Shown here: positions 8,138 to 18,085 of the stretch, one piece after another
Layout of the letters: each line of letters starts with the position of its first letter
Position numbering within the stretch: position 1 is the first letter of the stretch
Source of the DNA: an uncultured Pelagibacteraceae bacterium
GTDB taxonomy: Bacteria > Pseudomonadota > Alphaproteobacteria > Pelagibacterales > AG-422-B15
Length of the DNA stretch: 47,090 nucleotides
Assembly (NCBI GenBank): GCA_902544525.1
Contig: CACCCN010000008.1
Coordinates: 1 to 47,090 of the forward strand
Direction of reading: 5' to 3'
Position numbers and translations under genes: made by a program
Notes under the pieces: generated by a model
What the model saw: the letters and a program-made list of their open reading frames with translations, nothing else
Databases searched by the model: none
What the model was told of the DNA's origin: nothing

Positions 8138-9757
8138 TTACATTCTAGCTACGCCAAAACTATTCGCTCTTAATTCTCTTTTTTCAGAATCTGAAACTAT
8201 ATTTAAACATTCTGCTAATACTTTTCTTGTATCGCGTGGATCAATAATACCATCATCCCATAGTCTAGCTGTCGCAAACAGAGCTTCGCCTTCTTCGTTG
8301 TAGGTATCAACAACTTTTTTTTCGATCATTTTTATCATTTCCATGTTTGGTTCTTCACCTTTTCTTTTGGCAGAATCCACCGCTACTTGTGACATAGTTT
8401 TTCCTGCTTGTTCTCCACCCATCACACTTAATTTATTATTAGGCCATGAAAACATGAATCTTGGATCAAATGATCTACCAGCCATGCCGTACTCTCCAGC
8501 GCCAAAGGAAGCACCTATTCGTAAAGTAATTTTTGGTACACTGCAATTTGTTACAGCCTGTATCATTTTTGAACCATGTTTAATTATTCCTTTGCTCTCC
8601 TCTCGGGTGCCAACCATATAGCCTGTAGTATTTTGTAAAAAAATAAGAGGAATATTTGATTTAGAACATAATTGAATAAATTGTGCCGCTTTAGATGCTC
8701 CATCTGCAAATATTGGACCATTGTTTCCAATAATTCCTACTTTATATCCATGTATTGCAGCTGTTCCAGTGACTGTTTGTTTGCCAAACTCTGGTTTAAA
8801 ATCTAAATATTCAGATCCGTCAACAATTCGCGCTATAACTTCTCTAACATCATATGCTTTTTTATAATCAGTTGGAACTACTCCAATTAATTCATCAGTA
8901 GAGTAGATGGGCTCCTTAAAATCATAGCTTTGAGTAGATGTAAATTTATCATTCCAGCCTAAATTTTTGATGACATCTCTACATATCTTTATCGCATCAT
9001 CATCATCTTTTGCCATATGTTCAGCTAAGCCAGAGATATTATAGTGCATGTCGGCCCCACCCAACTCTTCATCAGTTGCTATTTCTCCGAGAGCGGCTTT
9101 TAGTAAAGGTGGGCCTGCTAAGAAAATTTTTGATTTATTTTTAACAACAATAACTTGATCAGATAATCCAGGTAAATATGCACCACCTGCAGTTGACGAA
9201 CCATGAACTATAGAAATCGTGGGAATACCAATTGCAGACATTTTTGCAAGGTTTGCAAAACTTCGGCCACCTCGTATAAAAACTTCTGACTGTTTAAAAA
9301 GATTAGCTCCAGCACTTTCTACCAAATTAATCATTGGTAATTTATTTTCTTTAACAATCTCTGCACATCTTAGACTCTTCTCAACACCCATCTGTGTCAT
9401 CGAGCCACCTTTTATTCCTGAGTCAGATGCAGTTATCATGCATCTAACTCCCTCAACAATACCTATACCACTTATAGAGTTTCCACCCATGATATTTTTA
9501 TCGCCATCGTCATCACCTATTTTATAACCAGCCAATGTAGATATGGGTAAATAATAACTTCCAGGATCCAATAATCTTTTAACTCTTTCTCTTGGTAGCA
9601 GCTGTTTTCTTTTATCAAATTTTGGTTTTGATCGAGCTGAATTATCTGACACCTTTTTTTCTAGTGATCTAAATTCATCAATTAATTTAATATGATCCTC
9701 AGCATTCTTCTTAAATGCTTTGGTATTAATCATAATTTTTGATTCAATAATGGGCAT
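8138..9757 (-). CDS. Biotin-dependent acyl-CoA carboxylase, beta (carboxyltransferase) subunit
   Basis: This 539-residue carboxyltransferase moves CO2 from biotin to an acyl-CoA and is of the methylcrotonyl-/geranyl-CoA type. Signatures are LLPRERVKRLLDPGSYYL near 53, ITASDSGIKGGSMTQMGVEK near 110, VHGSSTAGGAYLPGLSDQ near 185, PLIFLQNTTGYMVG near 375 and GASFGAGEYGMAGRSFDPRF near 415. The DDDGDKNIMGGNSISGIG segment resembles the geranyl-CoA (AtuC) branch at least as much as MccB, so the substrate is left open. The biotin carboxylase/biotin carrier (alpha) subunit is not in this window. Starts at 9757 (MPII...) or 9733 (MINTKAF...) are both possible, and neither has a Shine-Dalgarno sequence. 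It ends one base from the convergent acyl-CoA dehydrogenase. Confidence 0.88.
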   Translation of the reverse strand: MPIIESKIMINTKAFKKNAEDHIKLIDEFRSLEKKVSDNSARSKPKFDKRKQLLPRERVKRLLDPGSYYLPISTLAGYKIGDDDGDKNIMGGNSISGIGIVEGVRCMITASDSGIKGGSMTQMGVEKSLRCAEIVKENKLPMINLVESAGANLFKQSEVFIRGGRSFANLAKMSAIGIPTISIVHGSSTAGGAYLPGLSDQVIVVKNKSKIFLAGPPLLKAALGEIATDEELGGADMHYNISGLAEHMAKDDDDAIKICRDVIKNLGWNDKFTSTQSYDFKEPIYSTDELIGVVPTDYKKAYDVREVIARIVDGSEYLDFKPEFGKQTVTGTAAIHGYKVGIIGNNGPIFADGASKAAQFIQLCSKSNIPLIFLQNTTGYMVGTREESKGIIKHGSKMIQAVTNCSVPKITLRIGASFGAGEYGMAGRSFDPRFMFSWPNNKLSVMGGEQAGKTMSQVAVDSAKRKGEEPNMEMIKMIEKKVVDTYNEEGEALFATARLWDDGIIDPRDTRKVLAECLNIVSDSEKRELRANSFGVARM

Positions 9758-9835
9758 AATTTATAACTAAAATAAGAATATTTTAATAATACACAATGTA
9801 AAGAATCTAAAATATAAATAATTAAATTTAAGTAT

Positions 9836-11818
9836 ATGCCAAAAAAAACTGCTAAAAAAAAATCTTCAACTAAAAAGCAAGCAAGATCGTCAAAGACAAA
9901 CTATACCGCTAAAGATATAGAAGTTTTAGAGGGTTTGGAGCCAGTTAGAAAAAGACCTGGAATGTATGTGGGAGGAACAGATAATACTGCACTCCATCAT
10001 CTTGTAAGCGAAGTATTGGATAATTCAATGGATGAGGTAGTTGCAAAACATGCAAATAAAGTTGAAATAAAGCTTATAAATTCCAATACTATTGAAATTT
10101 CAGATAATGGACGGGGGATACCGGTAGACAAACATCCTAAATTCAAAGTTTCTGCAGCAGAGGTTATCATGACTACATTGCACTCTGGTGGTAAGTTCAG
10201 TGATGGAAGCTACAAGACCTCAGGTGGACTCCATGGTGTAGGTGTCTCTGTAGTTAATGCATTATCAAAAAACTTAATATTAGAAATAGCCAGAGATAAA
10301 AAATGTTATTATCAAACGTATGCCCAAGGAGCACCTAAATCAAAACTTAAAATTGTAAAAAAAAATTCAATAATAAAAGGTACCAAGATAACTTTTACTC
10401 CAGATCCAGAAATTTTTACTGATAATACTGATTTTGACTCTTCCATTATATACAATATGGCAAAATCAAAAGCTTACCTTATTCCTAATGTAGAAATTAA
10501 CTGGATATGTCCTAAAGCTTTGGCTAAGAAAAATATTCCAACAAAAGATAAGCTTCACTATTCGGACGGAATTCGTGACTATCTAAATAGTATAACTAGT
10601 ACTAATGATTCAGTTATAGATGACGCATTTTATATCAATGAGAAAATTAATGATACTGGAAGTATGGAAGGAATAATTAATTGGTATGATTTTTTTGAAC
10701 CGTTTGCTAACTCCTATTGCAATACCATAATTACACCACAAGGAGGAACGCATGAAAATGGTTTTAAGCAAGGCATATTTAAAGCATTTAAAGATTACAC
10801 AAAGTTAAAATATGAAAAAAAATCCAATCAGATCAATCAAGAGGATTTATTTGGATCTTCCGCGTCAATATTATCTATATTTATTGAAAATCCAGAATTT
10901 CAGGGGCAAACAAAAGAGAAGCTATCGAGTGTTGAGCCGGGGAAAAATATAGAAGCAAAAACAAAACAGATATTTGAAAGTTGGCTTGCTAAAAAACGTC
11001 AAACCGCTGAAGTATTATTCAATTATGCATATAATAGATCACAATTACGTCTGCAAAATAGGTCAAATCAAAATATAGAAAAACAAATAAAAAGGAAAAG
11101 GACTACTCTTCCAGGCAAGCTTGCTGATTGCTCAAAAGATGGAAATAAAGGAACTGAGCTCTTTTTAGTTGAAGGAGACTCTGCTGGAGGCTCTGCTAAA
11201 CAGGCTCGAGATAGAGTGTCTCAAGCGATATTACCTTTACGAGGAAAAATATTAAATGTGATAAGTGCCACTAAAGACAAAATTAATGCAAATCAAGAAA
11301 TCATAGATTTAATTCAAGCACTGGGTTGTAAGCGAGGTGATAAGTATAACTCAAAAGATTTAAGGTATGAAAAAGTGATTGTTATGACTGATGCCGATGT
11401 TGATGGTGCCCATATATCAACACTGATAATGTCTTTTTTCTATAATGAATATCCAAAGTTAATCGAAGATGGACATTTATACCTTGCTGTACCTCCATTG
11501 TATAAACTTTCAAAAGGTCCAAAAGTATTCTATGCAATAGATGAAAAAGATAAAGACAGATTAATGAAAGATGAATTTAAAAATTCTCAAAATGTCGATA
11601 TTAGTCGTTTTAAAGGTTTAGGAGAAATGATGCCATCACAACTAAAAGAAACAACGATGTCACCTGAAAACAGGCTTCTTTTAAAGGTAGAAATAGAAAA
11701 GAAAGACAGAAAAAAAACAGAAAAAAGTGTCGATGCTCTAATGGGCAAAAAACCTGAATTACGTTTTAAATTTATTCAAGAGAATTCAAATAAAGTAAAA
11801 GCTGAGATAGTACTTTAA
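9836..11818 (+). CDS. parE: DNA topoisomerase IV subunit B
   Basis: This 660-residue ATPase subunit pairs with ParC to decatenate chromosomes. The GHKL ATPase domain shows RKRPGMYVGG near 38, SDNGRGIPVDKHPK near 94 and SGGLHGVGVSVVNALS near 125. The TOPRIM domain shows LFLVEGDSAGGSAKQARDR near 440 and MTDADVDGAHIS near 518. Lack of the roughly 150-residue GyrB insertion, the LPGKLADCS segment and the short length favour ParE over GyrB. The first 20 codons are lysine-rich and encoded by A8 (9841-9848) and A9 (9854-9862) runs. Its stop TAA shares bases with the stop of the convergent aldehyde dehydrogenase. parC is not in the window. Confidence 0.92.
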   Translation: MPKKTAKKKSSTKKQARSSKTNYTAKDIEVLEGLEPVRKRPGMYVGGTDNTALHHLVSEVLDNSMDEVVAKHANKVEIKLINSNTIEISDNGRGIPVDKHPKFKVSAAEVIMTTLHSGGKFSDGSYKTSGGLHGVGVSVVNALSKNLILEIARDKKCYYQTYAQGAPKSKLKIVKKNSIIKGTKITFTPDPEIFTDNTDFDSSIIYNMAKSKAYLIPNVEINWICPKALAKKNIPTKDKLHYSDGIRDYLNSITSTNDSVIDDAFYINEKINDTGSMEGIINWYDFFEPFANSYCNTIITPQGGTHENGFKQGIFKAFKDYTKLKYEKKSNQINQEDLFGSSASILSIFIENPEFQGQTKEKLSSVEPGKNIEAKTKQIFESWLAKKRQTAEVLFNYAYNRSQLRLQNRSNQNIEKQIKRKRTTLPGKLADCSKDGNKGTELFLVEGDSAGGSAKQARDRVSQAILPLRGKILNVISATKDKINANQEIIDLIQALGCKRGDKYNSKDLRYEKVIVMTDADVDGAHISTLIMSFFYNEYPKLIEDGHLYLAVPPLYKLSKGPKVFYAIDEKDKDRLMKDEFKNSQNVDISRFKGLGEMMPSQLKETTMSPENRLLLKVEIEKKDRKKTEKSVDALMGKKPELRFKFIQENSNKVKAEIVL

Positions 11819-13269
11819 AACCTTTTAGCCATCTTATCGGTTTTTTCAGTAAATGGAGCTCCGACCAAAGACCATAAATTTATTAATTTTTGACCTTTAA
11901 GCACCGCTTTATTGTGACTGAAACTTAAAAAACCCTCTTTACCATGATATGCGCCAGATCCACTAGGTCCAACGCCACCAAATGGTAAATCTTCATATGC
12001 ATATTGAAATCCCCACTCATTCATAACTGCTTGACCAGAAGATGTGTCATTAATAACAGTATCAATTTCATTTTTATTATTTCCAAAATAATACAAAGCC
12101 AATGCTTTAGGTTGGTGATTAATATATTGAATTACTTCTTCAAACTTAGAATAGGTTTTAATTGGCATAATTGGTCCAAATATTTCTTCTTGCATAATTT
12201 CCATATCATCTGATGGATTAAGAATTAAGGTTGGCGGGATTTTATGATACTCTTGCTGACTAAAATCCTCATTGGCAGGATTTAACTCTACTACAGTCGC
12301 ACCCTTCTCTTTTGCGTCAGATATTAATGAATTTAATCTTTCATAATGGTTGAGATGAATAATCGAAGTATAGTCTGGATTATTTTTAATTGTCGGAAAA
12401 GAATTTTGTACAAATTCTCTCGCCAAAGAAACAAACTCATCTTGTTTAGAATCTGGAACAAAAGTATAGTCTGGAGCAACACATATCTGCCCAGCATTAA
12501 CAGTTTTGCCAGTCATGATTTGACCAACACTTTTTTTCATGTCTGCATCACTGCTAACAATTACAGGAGATTTACCGCCAAGCTCTAAAGTTAATGGAAC
12601 TAAATTTTCAGCAACAGAAGCCGATACTTTTTTTGCTACAGCAGTTGAACCAGTATAGACTAAATGATCAAACTTTAGTTTTGTAAAATCAGTGGAAGTT
12701 TGAACACCACCATTAATGACAACTACCTCTGCCTCACTAAAGTATTTTTTAATTAATTCATCAATTAATTTAGAAGTTTCAGGAACAAATTCTGAAAGCT
12801 TCATCATAGCATTATTACCAGCTGCAAAAACTTCTATTAATGGTCCAAGTGATAGTGAAATAGGAAAATTCCAAGGAGCAATTATGCCAATAACACCAAG
12901 TGGTTGATTGTGGACATAAGCTGAAGAACCAAGAAGATTTAATGGAAATCTTGCTTTTCTTCTATCAGGCTTTACCCAAGAGCTAACTTTTTTCAAAACA
13001 TGTTTTGCATGGGATATAGTTGCTAATGTATCTGTTAATTGACTAAGCTGCTCATGTCTTGACCCAAAGTCTTTTGAAATTACAGCATGAATTTGATCTG
13101 AATTTTCTTCAATTAACTTAATTACCCTTTCAATTCTGTCTTTTCTTGATTTAACACTTGGATTAAAGCTTTTTAAAAAAGGTTCTTTAAGAATTGATAA
13201 TTTCTCTTGCATAATTTCCAGAGAGGTATCTGGTAAACTATTTTTAATAAAAACACCGCCTAAACCCAT
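11815..13269 (-). CDS. Aldehyde dehydrogenase, coniferyl-aldehyde-dehydrogenase-like
   Basis: This 484-residue NAD(P)-dependent enzyme oxidises an aldehyde to an acid. Family segments are IIAPWNFPISLSLGPLIEVF near 135, YTGSTAVAKKV near 215, LELGGKSPVIV near 234 with the general-base Glu, and NAGQICVAPDYTFVP near 265 with the nucleophilic Cys. The C-terminal PFGGVGPSGSGAYHGKEGF is the pattern of the coniferyl-aldehyde dehydrogenase/fatty-aldehyde subgroup, although the true substrate may be a medium- or long-chain aldehyde. An AAGGGA Shine-Dalgarno sequence supports the start. The gene is divergent from the crotonase pair and overlaps the parE stop by four bases. Confidence 0.88.
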   Translation of the reverse strand: MGLGGVFIKNSLPDTSLEIMQEKLSILKEPFLKSFNPSVKSRKDRIERVIKLIEENSDQIHAVISKDFGSRHEQLSQLTDTLATISHAKHVLKKVSSWVKPDRRKARFPLNLLGSSAYVHNQPLGVIGIIAPWNFPISLSLGPLIEVFAAGNNAMMKLSEFVPETSKLIDELIKKYFSEAEVVVINGGVQTSTDFTKLKFDHLVYTGSTAVAKKVSASVAENLVPLTLELGGKSPVIVSSDADMKKSVGQIMTGKTVNAGQICVAPDYTFVPDSKQDEFVSLAREFVQNSFPTIKNNPDYTSIIHLNHYERLNSLISDAKEKGATVVELNPANEDFSQQEYHKIPPTLILNPSDDMEIMQEEIFGPIMPIKTYSKFEEVIQYINHQPKALALYYFGNNKNEIDTVINDTSSGQAVMNEWGFQYAYEDLPFGGVGPSGSGAYHGKEGFLSFSHNKAVLKGQKLINLWSLVGAPFTEKTDKMAKRF

Positions 13270-13381
13270 ATTTTTTCCCTTAATATATTTAATACTATTT
13301 ATTATAACTAAATCTACAAAAATAGATGCATTTTTTTTTGTTGTTTTGTTGCTTATATATATTTATATAATTTCAATATCT

Positions 13382-14068
13382 ATGATAGCAAATATTAAAA
13401 CAATTGAAAACGTAACTATCATTACTCTAGACGATGGTAAGGCAAATGTTTTCTCCCCTACTATGATCTCAGAATTTAATTCCTTACTTGATCAAGTTCC
13501 AACAAACAAGGGTTCACTTTTGATTTATGGAAGAGAAGGAATGTTTTCTGCAGGCTTTGATTTAAAAGTTATGATGTCAGGTGCGGAACCGGCTGTCAAT
13601 ATGGTGCGTTCAGGTTTTAAGATGTTGCAAAGGGTCTTTTCTTTTCCAAGACCAGTCGTTGCTTCATGTACGGGTCATGCAATTGCATTAGGTGCATTCT
13701 TACTATGCAGTAGTGATTATCGAATTGGAGTTAAAGGAGACTACAAAATTGGAGCAAATGAATTAAGAAATAATATGATTGTTCCTACCCCAATATTAGA
13801 GATTGCAAAATTTAAACTTACCAAATCACATAAACAGAGAGCTTTATTGAATGCAGAAATGTATGCGATCGAAGATGCTATTGAGCCTGGATATCTAGAT
13901 GAAATAGTTGATGCAGATAAGATTTATGATATTGCACTAGAGAAGGCCAAAGATTTGGCAACACTAGCGCACCCTCAATATAATGAAACCAAGATGCTTG
14001 ACCAAGAAGATGTAATTAAAAAGATAAGTAATGGTATTGAGCAAATAAAAGACGTTGTAGCAAGATAA
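13382..14068 (+). CDS. Crotonase/enoyl-CoA hydratase-isomerase family protein
   Basis: This 228-residue crotonase-fold protein begins MIANIKTIENVTIITLDDGK. The CoA/oxyanion segments are present (GREGMFSAGFDLKVM near 59 and GHAIALGAFLLCSSDYRIG near 100), followed by KIGANELRNNMIVPTPILEI. The GAFLLxSxDYRIG form defines a subfamily in which the canonical ALGGGxEL glutamate of enoyl-CoA hydratase is absent, so hydratase activity should not be assumed. The frame extends to a TTG at 13346, but that adds an improbable run of Tyr/Ile, so the ATG at 13382 is preferred. It is followed after 11 bases by a second crotonase, and the pair forms an operon. Confidence 0.82.
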   Translation: MIANIKTIENVTIITLDDGKANVFSPTMISEFNSLLDQVPTNKGSLLIYGREGMFSAGFDLKVMMSGAEPAVNMVRSGFKMLQRVFSFPRPVVASCTGHAIALGAFLLCSSDYRIGVKGDYKIGANELRNNMIVPTPILEIAKFKLTKSHKQRALLNAEMYAIEDAIEPGYLDEIVDADKIYDIALEKAKDLATLAHPQYNETKMLDQEDVIKKISNGIEQIKDVVAR

Positions 14069-14079
14069 ATACTTTTTTA

Positions 14080-14874
14080 ATGACTGAATTAATAAAATTT
14101 AAAGTTAACGAAAATAAAGTTGCTTTACTGTCATTGAATGATCCTAAGAGACTTAATGCATTTTCACTTGAAATGATTTCTCAACTTCATCAAAAAATAA
14201 AAGATATTAATGACGGAAAAACAGATGCGAGATGTCTCGTCATAACAGGTGAAGGCAAAGGCTTTTGTTCAGGGGCAAATTTAGTTGATAGTTCTGGAAT
14301 TGATGATTTTTCAAAATTAGACATGGGGGCTGCTCTAAATACTCATTATCATCCAATGCTTATTGATTTAAAGAATCTAAAGATACCTTTTATTACTGCT
14401 GTAAATGGGCCTGCAGCTGGAGCTGGTTGTTCACTAGCGGTTTTTGGAGATTTAATATATGCCTCTCAATCCTCATATTTTTATCAAGCTTTTAAATTTA
14501 TTGGACTTGTTCCTGATGCAAGCTCAACCTACGTATTACCTAGGAAAATTGGTATGGCTAAAGCCATGGAACTATCAATGCTAGGTGATAAAATTTCTTC
14601 TTCAAAAGCGCTTTCTTGGGGTCTAATTAATGGTGTCTTTGAAGACGATGTTCTAATTTCTGAAGTAATGAAAATAGCTAATGAAATTGCAAAAGGACCA
14701 ACTGTTGCCTATAGCTTAATGCGAAAATTATATTGGGATAGTTTATCAAATGATTTTGAAACTCAACTTTCAGCAGAAAGTGCGGCACAGTCAGTAGCTG
14801 GAAAAACTGAAGATTGTCGCAATGGCATAATGGCTTTTTTACAAAAAAAGAAGCCAGTATTTGAGGGAAAGTAA
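14080..14874 (+). CDS. Enoyl-CoA hydratase/isomerase (PaaG-like)
   Basis: This is a 264-residue crotonase. Visible motifs are LNDPKRLNAFSLEM near 19, GEGKGFCSGANL near 59, FITAVNGPAAGAGCSLAVFG near 105 and FIGLVPDASSTYVLPRKIG near 138. The aspartate in GLVPD with the AAGAGxSLA pattern matches the PaaG/2-(1,2-epoxy)phenylacetyl-CoA isomerase branch, in which one Asp does the chemistry. No other phenylacetate genes are nearby, so a general delta3-delta2 isomerase or hydratase role in fatty- or branched-acid oxidation is equally possible. It is co-directional with the preceding crotonase (11-base gap) and ends 6 bases from the convergent tgt. Confidence 0.85.
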   Translation: MTELIKFKVNENKVALLSLNDPKRLNAFSLEMISQLHQKIKDINDGKTDARCLVITGEGKGFCSGANLVDSSGIDDFSKLDMGAALNTHYHPMLIDLKNLKIPFITAVNGPAAGAGCSLAVFGDLIYASQSSYFYQAFKFIGLVPDASSTYVLPRKIGMAKAMELSMLGDKISSSKALSWGLINGVFEDDVLISEVMKIANEIAKGPTVAYSLMRKLYWDSLSNDFETQLSAESAAQSVAGKTEDCRNGIMAFLQKKKPVFEGK

Positions 14875-14880
14875 ATTATT

Positions 14881-17005
<2,125 letters not shown>

Positions 17006-17011
17006 TTGAAA

Positions 17012-17569
17012 TTATAAATCGGCAACGACCTTAACTGTAATCATTTTATCTGGATCTTTAACTTCACCACCTTGCCCCGATCCTTTTTTTATACCATCTA
17101 CTAATTCCATACCCTCAACAACTTGGCCAAAAACAGTATACTGGCCATCTAGGTGGGGAGTAGGACCAAAGCATATGAAGAACTGACTATTTGCAGAATC
17201 TGGAACGGCAGTTCTTGCCATTGAAACTGTACCTCTCAAATGTGGGGTGCTGTTAAACTCTGCTTTCAAATCAGGCTTGCTAGAGCCGCCAGTGCCATTA
17301 CCAAACTGACCATCACCAGTCTGCGCCATAAAACCATCAATAACTCTGTGAAATGGAACCCCATCATAAAAACCCTCACGCGCTAATTCTTTTATTCGGT
17401 CAACATGGCCCGGAGCCACATCTGGAAGAAGTTCTATATATACATCTCCACTCTTAAGTTCAATTTTTATACTATTTTCTGGATCTTTTACCATATTATG
17501 TTCTTCCTGCCCTAAAGCTGATGTAGTTAAAAAAATAAGAATACAAAAAAAATTTATTATAAGTCTCAT
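17012..17569 (-). CDS. ppiA: Periplasmic cyclophilin-type peptidyl-prolyl isomerase
   Basis: This is a 185-residue cyclophilin that speeds proline cis-trans isomerisation during folding of exported proteins. Residues 1-20 (MRLIINFFCILIFLTTSALG) are a Sec signal peptide cleaved before QEE, so it is periplasmic. The catalytic core is present (GVPFHRVIDGFMAQTGD near 90, then SMARTAVPDSANSQFFICF near 116 and HLDGQYTVFGQV). Many alphaproteobacteria have two cyclophilin genes here and this genome keeps only the exported one. Its ATG overlaps the coaD stop (ATGA), implying translational coupling. Confidence 0.94.
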   Translation of the reverse strand: MRLIINFFCILIFLTTSALGQEEHNMVKDPENSIKIELKSGDVYIELLPDVAPGHVDRIKELAREGFYDGVPFHRVIDGFMAQTGDGQFGNGTGGSSKPDLKAEFNSTPHLRGTVSMARTAVPDSANSQFFICFGPTPHLDGQYTVFGQVVEGMELVDGIKKGSGQGGEVKDPDKMITVKVVADL

Positions 17570-18045
17570 TGAAAACTTTCTTTTAATTTATTTGCAACAT
17601 TATCACTAGTAAATTTTGAAATATCACCACCAAGTCTTGCAATATCTTTTACAAAATTAGAAGATATTGGTTGGTTTTGAGGTTCCGCCATTAAAAATAC
17701 AGTTTCTATGCTAGGGTCCATAGTTCTATTCATTCCCAACATCTGAAATTCATACTCAAAATCTGAAACAACCCGTAAACCTCTAACAAGAATACGAGCA
17801 TTTAAAGATTTCGCTAAATCAATTAGTAAATTATTAAAAGAAATAACCTTTATATTGTTATGAGAATTAAACTCAGTATCAATCATCTCTTTTCTTTCAT
17901 TAAGCGAAAAAAGTGTATTTTTGTGTGGGCTATCTGCAACAGCTATATAAAGTTCATCCCATAAATTAGCAGCACGATTAATAATATCGCAGTGACCCCT
18001 ATGTATTGGATCAAATGTGCCTGGATATATCGCAATTTTTGTCAT
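17566..18045 (-). CDS. coaD: Phosphopantetheine adenylyltransferase
   Basis: This 159-residue enzyme makes dephospho-CoA from phosphopantetheine and ATP, the penultimate CoA step. The nucleotidyltransferase signature YPGTFDPIHRGHCDII is at residue 8 (TxGH-type HRGH). The RGLRVVSDFEYEFQM segment near 92 and the ISSNFVKDIARLGGD motif near 128 are characteristic. The length equals the family norm. It lies 40 bases downstream of gyrA and overlaps ppiA by four bases. Confidence 0.96.
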   Translation of the reverse strand: MTKIAIYPGTFDPIHRGHCDIINRAANLWDELYIAVADSPHKNTLFSLNERKEMIDTEFNSHNNIKVISFNNLLIDLAKSLNARILVRGLRVVSDFEYEFQMLGMNRTMDPSIETVFLMAEPQNQPISSNFVKDIARLGGDISKFTSDNVANKLKESFQ

Positions 18046-18085
18046 GATTGGAATATATAACTAATATTTGAATTGCTCTAGTAAA

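Noticed and set aside
9836-9865. A8 and A9 runs at the start of parE as a possible phase-variable switch
   Set aside because: parE is essential, and the runs encode the lysine-rich N-terminus expected in an AT-rich genome. There is no sign of an alternative frame.
13346-13381. N-terminal extension of the first crotonase from a TTG
   Set aside because: It adds a Tyr/Ile-rich stretch without family match or ribosome binding site. The ATG at 13382 gives the normal N-terminus.
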